Shown here one piece after another: positions 34,911-41,728 of a DNA stretch of 41,728 bases (the stretch's first letter is position 1; the number at the start of each line of letters is the position of its first letter). The notes under the pieces are model-generated. The model saw only the letters and a list, made by a program, of their open reading frames with translations, was not told the DNA's origin and searched no databases. A program made the position numbers and the translations under genes. Source of the stretch: Gemmatimonadota bacterium. Lineage in GTDB: Bacteria; Gemmatimonadota; Gemmatimonadetes; Longimicrobiales; Gaopeijiaceae. The stretch spans positions 97,980-139,707 of the forward strand of contig JADFNK010000001.1 in assembly GCA_022563405.1 (NCBI GenBank), written 5' to 3'.

Positions 34911-36164
34911 TCAGCCGCCTTCGGCCATGGAGTCCAGGAATTCCTGGTTGGTCTCGGTCCGCGCCATGCGCGCCAACAGAAACTCGATCGCTTCGGTGGG
35001 CGGCATGTCGGCAAGGAAGTTGCGCAGGAGATAAACACGGTTGAGTTCGTTGGAAGACAGGAGGAACTCCTCCTTGCGAGTTCCGGAGCGGTTGATGTCG
35101 ATGGCGGGGAAGATCCGCTTATCCGAGATGTGCCGGTCCAGGATCAACTCCATGTTTCCGGTTCCCTTGAACTCTTCGAAGATGACCTCGTCCATGCGGC
35201 TACCGGTCTCGACCAGAGCGGTGGCGATGATCGTCAGGGAACCGCCTCCATCGATATTCCTCGCGGCTCCGAAAAAGCGCTTGGGCTTGTGTAGGGCGTT
35301 CGCATCCACGCCGCCGGAGAGAATTTTCCCGGAGTGGGGGATCGTGGTGTTGTACGCCCGGGCGAGGCGGGTTATGGAGTCGAGGAGTATGACCACGTCC
35401 TTCCCAGTCTCGACAAGACGTTTGGCCTTCTCCAACACCATCTCCGCCACCTGCGTATGCCGGTCGGCCGGTTCATCGAAAGTGGACGAAATCACTTCTG
35501 CATCGACCTGCTCTTCCATGTCGGTAACCTCCTCGGGACGCTCGTCGATGAGCAACACGATGAGGTGTACGTCGGGGTGGTTCGTCGTAATGGAGTTCGC
35601 CATCTGTTGCAGCAAGATCGTCTTACCCGCTTTCGGCGGTGAAACGATCAAGCCTCGTTGCCCCATGCCGATCGGCGCCACGAGGTCCACGACCCGCATC
35701 GACAGGTCGGTGTCGGGGACCTCCAAGCTGAGTCGGGTTTCCGGGTAGCAGGGACGTAGGTTGTCGAAGGCGACCCGTTGTTTGGCCTTGTCGGGTTCGT
35801 CTGCGTTGATGCTTTCGACCTTGAGCAGCGCGAGGTACCGCTCGCCCTCTTTCGGTGGACGGACCTGCCCGAGCACCGTGTCGCCGGTACGAAGGTCGAA
35901 CCGTTTGATCTGTGATGGACTGACGTAGATGTCGTCCGGCCCGTATAAGTAGTTCCAGTCCTGCGAGCGCAGAAAACCGTAACCCTCGGCCAAGATTTCC
36001 AGGACCCCTTCGCCTCTGAGCACCACTTCGTTGTCCAGCAGGCTCTGCTCGATCCGGAAGATCAGATCTTGCTTGCGGAGCCCGGAGTAGTTGGAGATGG
36101 TGAGCTCCTCCGCCATATCGTGGAGGTCTCCAAGGCTCTTGTTTCTCAGCTGGGCAATATCCAC
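34911..36164 (-). CDS. rho: Transcription termination factor Rho
   Basis: Rho is the hexameric RNA-dependent helicase that ends untranslated transcripts. It has the N-terminal helical domain ([20 protein letters not shown]), an OB-fold RNA-binding domain ([38 protein letters not shown]) and the RecA-like ATPase: Walker [33 protein letters not shown], Walker [18 protein letters not shown], and [20 protein letters not shown] as the Q/R loop region. The length is 417 aa from the GTG at 36164, which I chose because the family N-terminus begins there; a GTG at 36200 would add 12 residues. A promoter lies at 36323-36351, giving a leader of about 150 bases that could serve autoregulation. Confidence 0.98.
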   Translation of the reverse strand: MDIAQLRNKSLGDLHDMAEELTISNYSGLRKQDLIFRIEQSLLDNEVVLRGEGVLEILAEGYGFLRSQDWNYLYGPDDIYVSPSQIKRFDLRTGDTVLGQVRPPKEGERYLALLKVESINADEPDKAKQRVAFDNLRPCYPETRLSLEVPDTDLSMRVVDLVAPIGMGQRGLIVSPPKAGKTILLQQMANSITTNHPDVHLIVLLIDERPEEVTDMEEQVDAEVISSTFDEPADRHTQVAEMVLEKAKRLVETGKDVVILLDSITRLARAYNTTIPHSGKILSGGVDANALHKPKRFFGAARNIDGGGSLTIIATALVETGSRMDEVIFEEFKGTGNMELILDRHISDKRIFPAIDINRSGTRKEEFLLSSNELNRVYLLRNFLADMPPTEAIEFLLARMARTETNQEFLDSMAEGG

Positions 36165-36322
36165 GGCTGTTCTACCTGGGGACGGCTCGACGGCCGACAC
36201 GTTGGGTCGGTGGTTGAAAAGTCACGGGGAGGGCACACCTGCAAACTGCGAGGAAGTGCGGTGAGTTCCGCGTTGGCGGAACACCTGGAAGAGCAAGTGG
36301 GGTTTCCGAGGGAGTTGATTCG

Positions 36323-36351
36323 ATTGTAATGAGCGGCACCGGGGTGGTCAA
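36323..36351 (-). promoter_or_regulatory. Sigma-70-type promoter of rho
   Basis: On the minus strand TTGACC (36346-36351) and TACAAT (36323-36328) are separated by exactly 17 bases, each a 5-of-6 match to consensus. Transcription would start near 36316, about 150 bases before the chosen rho start. Confidence 0.7.
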
Positions 36352-36482
36352 GAGGTTTTTTGGGCGTGCGAGGATGTGGGAGGTCGGAGGTGGGACCGTC
36401 AATTACGGTATTTTTGATCACTCTCGCGGAGGTTTCGATCCGGTTGGAATCGGACGGATTGGAGGCGGTCTCATCCCCCATA

Positions 36483-36565
36483 AATGTTTACCGGAAAGGG
36501 ATTTCACAAGTCACTCAAGACAAAAACGTTGACATTTTCGCGCCCCGGATAAACATTCGTTTACC
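36483..36565 (+). promoter_or_regulatory. Promoter with three GTTTACC half-sites upstream of the 119-aa gene
   Basis: A consensus -35 TTGACA lies at 36529-36534, with AT-rich -10 candidates (TAAACA/AACATT, 36550-36557). GTTTACC occurs at 36486-36492 and 36559-36565, and the inverted form GGATAAAC at 36547-36554. Two copies make TAAAC-ATTC-GTTTA over the -10; AATGTTTACCGG (36483-36494) and CCGGATAAACATT (36545-36557) form a long-range inverted repeat around the -35. This looks like a repressor-controlled promoter. Confidence 0.6.
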
Positions 36566-36595
36566 TCTCGTTTTTCGTAATTCTTTGGAGGTTTT

Positions 36596-36955
36596 ATGGG
36601 GCGGCACAATCGGGAGGGTAAGGGCGCGGACCAGCAAGGGTACGAGTACCATATCAACTATCAGCCTGATTGGCTCCGGTTGGTCAAGGTCACACGTACG
36701 CTCGACAGCGGGCGTCAGTCCACCAAGACGCTCTTCCGAAACCCGACCCACGACAGGAGGGAGGAACCGTCCGAAAAGGTCCGCACGAGGATCGTTTCGC
36801 CGGGACAGGGGCTGGACATGGAAGTGGTCGTGTCGGATCCCTACGGATGTGTCTACCGGGTGCAGGTTACCTGCATGATTCCCACCGGGGACGGCGACTC
36901 GGAGAAAGTGGTCTATACCCTCGAGGATAGCGTACCGCCCGCTACCCGAGGTTAA
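36596..36955 (+). CDS. Hypothetical protein upstream of the mla cluster
   Basis: This is a 119-aa soluble protein of no recognised family. It is charged at the N-terminus (MGRHNREGKGADQQGYEYHI) and beta-rich after that (DWLRLVKVTRTLDSGRQSTK, VRTRIVSPGQGLDMEVVV, CVYRVQVTCMIP), like a small beta-sandwich. It has a TGGAGG ribosome-binding site and a well-formed promoter with repeated GTTTACC half-sites, so it is probably a regulated, well-expressed gene. It lies 16 bp upstream of mlaE on the same strand and probably leads that operon. Whether it takes part in lipid transport is unknown. Confidence 0.8.
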   Translation: MGRHNREGKGADQQGYEYHINYQPDWLRLVKVTRTLDSGRQSTKTLFRNPTHDRREEPSEKVRTRIVSPGQGLDMEVVVSDPYGCVYRVQVTCMIPTGDGDSEKVVYTLEDSVPPATRG

Positions 36956-36971
36956 TTCGCCAGCCCCAATC

Positions 36972-37754
36972 ATGAACGGTTTCGTGTTGACCCCGGTCGA
37001 GTACGTCGGCCGCTGGTCGATCAATCGCGTTCGATCGCTGGGAAAGGCCGGTTACCTGACCACCGGGGCGCTACGTGCTCTCAGAAACGTAGAAATCTGG
37101 GGCCCGCGGCTTTTGACACAGATGGTCTCCGTGGGCGTGGCGTCCGTCCCGATCGCGGTCTTCATCGCCGTGTTCACCGGCATCGTGCTGGCACTTCAGG
37201 CGTCGTACACCCTGACCGGCGCGGTCCCGATGTACTTGGTGGGCTCGATGGTGGGAAAGTCGATGATCACCGAGTTGGGCCCGGTGCTCACTGGTCTAGC
37301 CCTTGCCGGACGGGTAGGCGCCAGCACGGCCGCGGAGGTAGGGACGATGCGGGTTACCGAGCAGATCGACGCACTGGAAACACTCGCGTACGATCCGTTG
37401 GCCTATCTGGTCGTGCCGCGTGTGCTCGCCGGTGTGTTGATGTTTCCGGTGGTGATCGTGCTGGCCTCGGCGGTTGGGGTTCTTACGGGATGGGCGGCAT
37501 CACTCACGCTCCTCGATATGTCCAGCGCCGAGTTCGTTCGGGGTCTCCGGCTCTTTTTTGTACCGTTCGACGTTCAGTTCGCGGTCATAAAGAGTCTGAG
37601 CTTCGGCCTCATCGTGACCAGTGTGGGGTGCTTCTATGGGTTCCACGCGAAGGGTGGAGCGGGGGGAGTCGGGGTGGCTGCGACCCGCGCCGTGGTCGTT
37701 TCCAGTGTGCTGATCCTGGTGCTGGACGCGTTCTGGGCGGTGGTCCTGTTATGA
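36972..37754 (+). CDS. mlaE: MlaE-type ABC transporter permease
   Basis: This 260-aa integral membrane protein is the permease of a Mla-type phospholipid ABC transporter, which moves lipids between the inner and outer membranes. The MlaE/YrbE signature is clear: IAVFTGIVLALQASYTL, then ITELGPVLTGLALAGRVGAS and AAEVGTMRVTEQIDALETLA, followed by DPLAYLVVPRVLAGVLMFP. About five membrane segments follow an amphipathic N-terminal stretch. The ATG at 36972 has no clear Shine-Dalgarno and probably depends on the preceding gene. It is followed directly by mlaF and mlaD. No mlaB or mlaC gene is seen here, which is common outside proteobacteria. Confidence 0.96.
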   Translation: MNGFVLTPVEYVGRWSINRVRSLGKAGYLTTGALRALRNVEIWGPRLLTQMVSVGVASVPIAVFIAVFTGIVLALQASYTLTGAVPMYLVGSMVGKSMITELGPVLTGLALAGRVGASTAAEVGTMRVTEQIDALETLAYDPLAYLVVPRVLAGVLMFPVVIVLASAVGVLTGWAASLTLLDMSSAEFVRGLRLFFVPFDVQFAVIKSLSFGLIVTSVGCFYGFHAKGGAGGVGVAATRAVVVSSVLILVLDAFWAVVLL

Positions 37755-37764
37755 GCATCGTGTC

Positions 37765-38514
37765 ATGAGCATCCTGCTCAAGGACGTTCATCGGGCGTTC
37801 GGCCAGAACCACGTCCTTCGGGGATTGGATCTCGAGGTGCTGGATGGCGAGACGCTCAGCATCATCGGGTTCTCCGGAGCGGGCAAGTCGGTGATCCTCA
37901 AACACATGGTGGGCCTGCTTCGGCCCGACTCCGGAGACGTAATCGTGGATGGCCGGAACGTGAGTGAACTCGACGTCGGGGAGCTCAACGAACTCCGCCG
38001 TGACATCGGCTACGTCTTTCAGTTCGCCGCGCTCTTCGACTCCATGAACATCGCCGAGAACGTTGCGATGGGGCTTCGCCGTATGCCCGACATGTACGAC
38101 GACGAGATCATGGCACGTGTAAGTGAGTGTCTCGCCCTCGTCGATCTGGAGGGGACCGAAGACCGGTATCCGTCCGAGTTGTCCGGTGGCATGGTGAAGC
38201 GGGCCGGGCTCGCCCGGGCCATCGCCACGAAACCGAAGTATTTGCTTTACGATGAACCGACGACTGGATTGGATCCGGTCACCGTGACGGTGATCGACCG
38301 GCTGATCGTTCGGATGAAGGAGGAGCTCGGTGTGACGGGTGTCGTCATCACGCACGATATAGCAAGTGCGTACCGGATTTCCGACCGGATTGTGATGCTG
38401 CACGAGGGCCGGATCCGGACCAGCGGGACCGTCGACGTGATCAAGGAGTCGCGTGACCCCCTCCTCAGGTCATTCCTCGAGGGACGACCTGAACTTGCAG
38501 AGAGGGCATCGTGA
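37765..38514 (+). CDS. mlaF: MlaF-type ABC transporter ATP-binding protein
   Basis: This 249-aa ATPase of the Mla lipid transporter has Walker A GFSGAGKSVILKHMVGLL (about residues 35-52), the Q-loop in DIGYVFQFAALFD, the signature LSGGMVKRAGLARAIA, Walker B YLLYDEPTTGLDP and the H-loop in VVITHDIASA. It lies 10 bp after mlaE. The string ATGAGCATC is repeated at 37751 and 37765; the second is the in-frame start that gives the family N-terminus. Its stop overlaps the GTG start of mlaD by 4 bp. It drives lipid transport by ATP hydrolysis on the cytoplasmic face. Confidence 0.97.
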   Translation: MSILLKDVHRAFGQNHVLRGLDLEVLDGETLSIIGFSGAGKSVILKHMVGLLRPDSGDVIVDGRNVSELDVGELNELRRDIGYVFQFAALFDSMNIAENVAMGLRRMPDMYDDEIMARVSECLALVDLEGTEDRYPSELSGGMVKRAGLARAIATKPKYLLYDEPTTGLDPVTVTVIDRLIVRMKEELGVTGVVITHDIASAYRISDRIVMLHEGRIRTSGTVDVIKESRDPLLRSFLEGRPELAERAS

Positions 38515-39521
38515 AGGGCCGCAAGGAGCTCCTGGTCGGCTCGGTCGTGCTGCTCGCGATCCTCACGGCGGTTTTCGGTACGTTTTGGCTCCAGGGCAGG
38601 CGTTTCGGAAGTACGGAGACGGAGGTCCACGTCTTGATGAGAGACGTCGGTCAGCTTTCCGTCGGTAATACGGTGACGTTCCGAGGTGTGTCCATCGGAC
38701 GGGTGGGGGACATCACCGTCGAGGACAGTGGCGTCGCCGTCCGAATCCAGCTGCTTCTCGATGGAGATTGGATTCTGGACGATGATGCCGTCGTGGTGCT
38801 CGCCCCGGCGTCCATGTTCGGGGATTGGCAGGCCGAGATCGTAACGCGGTCTCGGTTTCCTCAATACGACTACTCTGAGGTCCCTCCCGACGTCGAGCTC
38901 GTCGAGGGGGTTCGGGTACTCGGCGGATACGTGCTTCCGGATCTCTCCCGCCTGACGGCGGTCGCGGACGAGGTCGCCCAGAATGTGGCGTCTCTCACGG
39001 ACCGCTTCGACCAGGCGTTCGGGCAGGAGACCGCTGACCAGATCACGCGGGCCATCACAAACATGGAGGAATTCACTGCGACCCTTCGACGGCTTGCCGA
39101 CGAGCAATCGGTTCAGTTTCTGGGGATCGCAGACGACGTCCAGAGTGCTACGTCCGAGATCGCATCGGTTCTTGCGACGGCTCGTGGGTCGCTGGAGAGG
39201 ATCGATGCGTTGTTGGCTTCCGGAGACCTGGATTCGATCCTCGTGAACACGAAAATCATCACCGCTGAGCTCAGCGGCGTTTCGGGGGACATCTCGGCGG
39301 CCTCGCAGAGTCTTTCCGGAACCCTCACCCTGGCGGATTCTACGTTTCTGTCGCTGAATCGCATCACGACCCGTCTCGAAAACGGAGAAGGGTCGCTCGG
39401 ACGGTTGATTTCCGATACCCTACTGGCGAGTCGTGTCGAACGTCTCGTGGAGGAGCTGAATCTTCTCATGGAGGACCTCCGGGCGAACCCACAGAAGTAT
39501 GTGCGCCTTTCGATTTTTTGA
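38511..39521 (+). CDS. mlaD: MlaD-family (MCE domain) lipid-binding protein
   Basis: This 336-aa protein is the substrate-binding part of the Mla system. It has one N-terminal membrane helix (about residues 8-27), then an MCE domain (about 38-115): VHVLMRDVGQLSVGNTVTFR, GVSIGRVGDITVEDSGVAV, with a hydrophobic C-terminal segment. After that comes a long helical/coiled-coil part (TDRFDQAFGQETADQITRAI, LRRLADEQSVQFLGIADDVQ, GSLGRLISDTLLASRVERLV), which in other MCE proteins spans the periplasm. The ending ANPQKYVRLSIF is typical of the family. The GTG start at 38511 overlaps the mlaF stop. It anchors in the inner membrane and projects into the periplasm. Confidence 0.95.
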   Translation: MKGRKELLVGSVVLLAILTAVFGTFWLQGRRFGSTETEVHVLMRDVGQLSVGNTVTFRGVSIGRVGDITVEDSGVAVRIQLLLDGDWILDDDAVVVLAPASMFGDWQAEIVTRSRFPQYDYSEVPPDVELVEGVRVLGGYVLPDLSRLTAVADEVAQNVASLTDRFDQAFGQETADQITRAITNMEEFTATLRRLADEQSVQFLGIADDVQSATSEIASVLATARGSLERIDALLASGDLDSILVNTKIITAELSGVSGDISAASQSLSGTLTLADSTFLSLNRITTRLENGEGSLGRLISDTLLASRVERLVEELNLLMEDLRANPQKYVRLSIF

Positions 39522-39545
39522 TTGGGAATCCCGGTCACCCTCTTA

Positions 39546-39998
39546 ATGACCAAGCGCAAGGCGAGAATCGAACACAGCTCCGGCGGCGTTGTTGCTCGGC
39601 GCGTGGACGGGAGCGTGCACCTGCTACTGATCCGTGATCCCTATGGCAAGTGGGGCTTGCCGAAGGGCCATGTGGAGAACGGTGAGAGTTCCTGTGAGGC
39701 TGCCTTGAGAGAGGTGCGCGAGGAGACCGGGTTGACACATCTCGATGTGGGTCCGTCGCTCGGTACCATCGATTGGTACTTCAGGCTCAAGGGTGATCTC
39801 GTGCACAAATTCTGTGATTACTTCCTCATAGCTTCTCCGGACGGAGATACGAGTCCGGAGGTGTCGGAGGGGATCACCGAGTGCCGGTGGCTCCCGGTGG
39901 AGGAGGCCATCGAGACGGTGGCGTACGACAACGCTCGTGAGGTCGTGGTACGGGCGGCGGAGGTCCTGAGCTCGGGCGAAGCGGACTCACTATTGTGA
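39546..39998 (+). CDS. Nudix hydrolase
   Basis: This 150-aa enzyme hydrolyses nucleoside diphosphates linked to another group (such as diadenosine polyphosphates or NDP-sugars). The Nudix box is complete: [20 protein letters not shown] followed by TGL, matching Gx5Ex7REUxEExGU. It is preceded by [20 protein letters not shown] and followed by [10 protein letters not shown] chose the ATG at 39546 rather than a TTG at 39522, because the family-like part starts after it. Its stop overlaps the GTG start of the AI-2E transporter gene by 4 bp. The exact substrate cannot be inferred from the box alone. Confidence 0.93.
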   Translation: MTKRKARIEHSSGGVVARRVDGSVHLLLIRDPYGKWGLPKGHVENGESSCEAALREVREETGLTHLDVGPSLGTIDWYFRLKGDLVHKFCDYFLIASPDGDTSPEVSEGITECRWLPVEEAIETVAYDNAREVVVRAAEVLSSGEADSLL

Positions 39999-40048
39999 CC
40001 GAAGGCCCGATTGTGACCGAAGGCCGGATCGTGACGGAGGGGCGGCTC
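39995..40048 (+). repeat. Three tandem 18-bp repeats carrying three in-frame GTG codons
   Basis: The units GTGACCGAAGGCCCGATT, GTGACCGAAGGCCGGATC and GTGACGGAGGGGCGGCTC follow each other without a gap. They encode [12 protein letters not shown] and VTEGRL at the N-terminus of the AI-2E transporter. The first and second copies differ at two bases; the third is more diverged. Confidence 0.9.
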
Positions 40049-41269
40049 CAGGTCTGGCGGGGCCTCCAGGCGATCGTCGCGCTCCTGGTGTTCGGTCTGT
40101 TGCTCTTCAGTGTGCAGGAACTGCTGAACCCCTTCGTTCTCTTCTTGATCCTGCTCGCGGTGCTGATTCCTTTCCGGCAAGTGCCGGGGTACGTACTACT
40201 CGTCTCGGTGGCGGCGATACTCACGGCTTATTGGCTGTTGGCCACGACCGGCTTCCTGCTTGCCCCCTTCGTTCTTGGCTTCGGCTTCGCATACGTGCTG
40301 GACCCACTTGTGGACCGAATGGTAGAGCGCCGTGTGGCGCGGAGCGCCGCCATCCTCTTGTTGGCGTTGCCGGTGGTAGGCGTGGGGGTGGTGGCCGTCC
40401 TGTTCGGGATCCCTGCACTCGTGGGCCAAGTCGACCAGCTTGTCCAGGCAGCTCCCGACCTGGTCGGCCAGATCGGAAGGTTGCTCAGTGGGATTCGAGA
40501 GTTCATTGTGGGCATTCCGGGCGTCGATGAAGACGCTGTCCCCGATCTGACCAACCTCGATCCGGAAGAGATCGTTGCTTTCCTTCAGGAGCGCCGGGAG
40601 CAATTGGCGAGCGGCGCTTGGCGGGGTGTGCTGGGTTTGGGCCGCGGTCTCGGGTCCGCCGCTACCGTGGTGGGCTACGTGTTCCTGACGCCGCTTCTCA
40701 CGTTTTACCTGCTCCGGGATTATGACGGCATCCTTGCTCGGCTACGGGGGCTCCTCCCGCGTGGCCGCGAGGCGGAGGTCGTGGAGTTCGCTCGTGAGTA
40801 TGACCAACTGCTCTCGAGGTATCTGCGCGGCCAAGTCACGGTGGCGCTCATCATCGGTGCGTTGACCAGTGTGCTCCTGCTTTGGGTCGGGTTTCCCTAT
40901 CCCTTGCTCCTGGGAGCGCTGGCTGGGGTCATGGGGCTCATCCCCTTTCTGGGGTTGGTGCTCGCCATCATTCCCGCGGTGATCATCGCTTTGGTCAGCG
41001 GCGATGTGCTGTGGTCACTGCTGAAGGTTGCCGGGGTCTACGGCGGGGTCCAGGTCCTGGACGGGATGCTGATCAGTCCCCGAATCGTGGGTGATTCCGT
41101 AGGACTCCACCCGGTGTGGATCGTCCTGGCACTGTCCGTCGGTGGTTTCTTCTTCGGGTTCGTGGGACTGCTGATCAGCGTGCCGGTCGCGGTGGGCTTG
41201 AAGCTCGTCGTCGCTCGAGGTCTGGAGCGGTACCGGAGCTCCGAGTTGTATGGGAGCCCGGAGGGCTGA
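39995..41269 (+). CDS. AI-2E family transporter (PerM-like)
   Basis: This 424-aa integral membrane protein of the AI-2E/PerM family has about eight membrane segments. The family core is visible: [92 protein letters not shown] and [20 protein letters not shown]. Family members export AI-2 or act as Na+/H+ antiporters, so the substrate is open. The start region is odd: three tandem 18-bp repeats (39995, 40013, 40031), each beginning with an in-frame GTG and encoding VTEG(P/R)(I/L), so translation could begin at any of three codons. The first overlaps the Nudix stop by 4 bp. Confidence 0.9.
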   Translation: MTEGPIVTEGRIVTEGRLQVWRGLQAIVALLVFGLLLFSVQELLNPFVLFLILLAVLIPFRQVPGYVLLVSVAAILTAYWLLATTGFLLAPFVLGFGFAYVLDPLVDRMVERRVARSAAILLLALPVVGVGVVAVLFGIPALVGQVDQLVQAAPDLVGQIGRLLSGIREFIVGIPGVDEDAVPDLTNLDPEEIVAFLQERREQLASGAWRGVLGLGRGLGSAATVVGYVFLTPLLTFYLLRDYDGILARLRGLLPRGREAEVVEFAREYDQLLSRYLRGQVTVALIIGALTSVLLLWVGFPYPLLLGALAGVMGLIPFLGLVLAIIPAVIIALVSGDVLWSLLKVAGVYGGVQVLDGMLISPRIVGDSVGLHPVWIVLALSVGGFFFGFVGLLISVPVAVGLKLVVARGLERYRSSELYGSPEG

Positions 41270-41484
41270 TTTGGGGGCGCTTGGCTCTCGAGGTCCATAG
41301 CGATCATCCGGTTGGCTCAGCCGTTGGAGGTGGTTCGAACGGGGGTTATTCTTGTCGCCACTGTGCGCGCGCCGGCCGCTGGACCTTCATCGGACGATCG
41401 GGAACCGTCACGGATTAGGTAGATGGAAGCGGGCCCGTCGCCGAAGTGCGGGCCGAGTCATGTTTACTCCAGGAAAATCGGGCC

Positions 41485-41728
41485 ATGTCTGAGCGTCAAC
41501 ACGAACAAGTCGTCATCATCGGATCGGGGCCGGCGGGCTGGACTGCCGCCATTTACGCGGCTCGTGCCCAGCTGTCTCCCCTCGTCATCGAGGGCGCCGC
41601 TAGCCGCACGATGGTTCCCGGCGGGCAGCTCATGTTCACGACGGAAGTCGAGAACTACCCGGGTTTCCCCGAGAGTGTGACGGGGATTCAGATGATGGCG
41701 GATTTCAGGGCACAGGCGGTGCGCTTCG
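41485..41728 (+). CDS. trxB: Thioredoxin reductase, 5' part (runs off the window)
   Basis: The first 81 residues of a FAD-dependent thioredoxin reductase, which passes electrons from NADPH to thioredoxin. The N-terminal Rossmann motif [16 protein letters not shown] binds FAD, and [20 protein letters not shown] is the family's next conserved block; the redox CxxC lies beyond the right edge. The ATG at 41485 has AGGA upstream. The preceding 215 bp, from the AI-2E stop, show no gene: a TTCGAAC near 41330 resembles a tRNA T-loop, but no stems fit around it. The gene continues past the window. Confidence 0.94.
   Translation, partial: MSERQHEQVVIIGSGPAGWTAAIYAARAQLSPLVIEGAASRTMVPGGQLMFTTEVENYPGFPESVTGIQMMADFRAQAVRF

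Larger units (their letters stand above)
36165..36595. other. Divergent control region between rho and the mla cluster
   Basis: This 431-bp stretch without a convincing gene holds the minus-strand rho promoter and leader, and on the plus strand the promoter of the 119-aa gene. It also contains a short inverted repeat, ACCGT-CAATT-ACGGT followed by ATTTTT (36395-36415), which looks like a weak intrinsic terminator on the plus strand. The right half is notably richer in A and T than the surrounding genes. Confidence 0.6.

Noticed and set aside
41320-41345. TTCGAAC resembling a tRNA T-loop
   Set aside because: The flanking bases (GGTGG and GGGGG) cannot pair as a T-stem, and no anticodon or acceptor stem fits nearby.

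Overview
The window is 41.7 kb of GC-rich chromosomal DNA from a diderm bacterium. An OmpA-type lipoprotein, Mla lipid-transport genes, a DUF1207 protein and a barrel-like secreted protein point to an outer membrane. The order recF-dciA-gyrB is the usual one just downstream of dnaA-dnaN, so the replication origin probably lies a little beyond the left edge. Many secreted BNR/VPS10, NHL and Vgb-like propellers, DUF4159, a cyclase-TPR protein, a TolB-like protein and ThyX in place of a visible ThyA suggest Gemmatimonadota or a relative. That placement is inference from gene content only. I saw no rRNA, tRNA, CRISPR array, insertion sequence or prophage.

Layout. 67-4141 (+): recF, dciA, gyrB and a small HExxH protein. 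4184-9626: a lactate permease (-), then a dicarboxylate/amino-acid symporter (+) and a HEAT-cyclophilin lipoprotein (+). 9627-19526 (-): DUF2461, a Vgb-like propeller, a YkvA-like protein, a 1071-aa VPS10/BNR propeller, a barrel-like protein, an NHL lipoprotein, a DUF4159 protein and a membrane protein with a His-rich C-terminus. 19609-22046 (+): a membrane protein and a secreted amidohydrolase. 22082-23908 (-): cyclase-TM-TPR protein. 24238-27842 (+): thyX carrying an intein, a DUF1207 protein and a TolB-like membrane protein. 27862-29989 (-): an HDAC-family deacetylase, an OmpA lipoprotein and a pterin carbinolamine dehydratase. 30137-31951 (+): a fatty-acid-kinase fusion (FakA kinase part plus FakB/DegV part). 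31975-36164 (-): two small unknown genes, a YfbK-like VWA protein and rho. 36596-41728 (+): a small unknown gene under a motif-rich promoter, mlaE-mlaF-mlaD, a Nudix hydrolase, an AI-2E family transporter and the start of trxB.

The most notable element is a full-length class 1 intein (382 aa) with an embedded HNH endonuclease and a helix-turn-helix segment. It sits inside the ThyX signature RHRxxSxNExSxRY, directly before the motif serine. Other points of interest are the single-chain FakA-FakB protein, operator-like inverted repeats at two promoters, and several short tandem duplications, one of which repeats a start codon three times.
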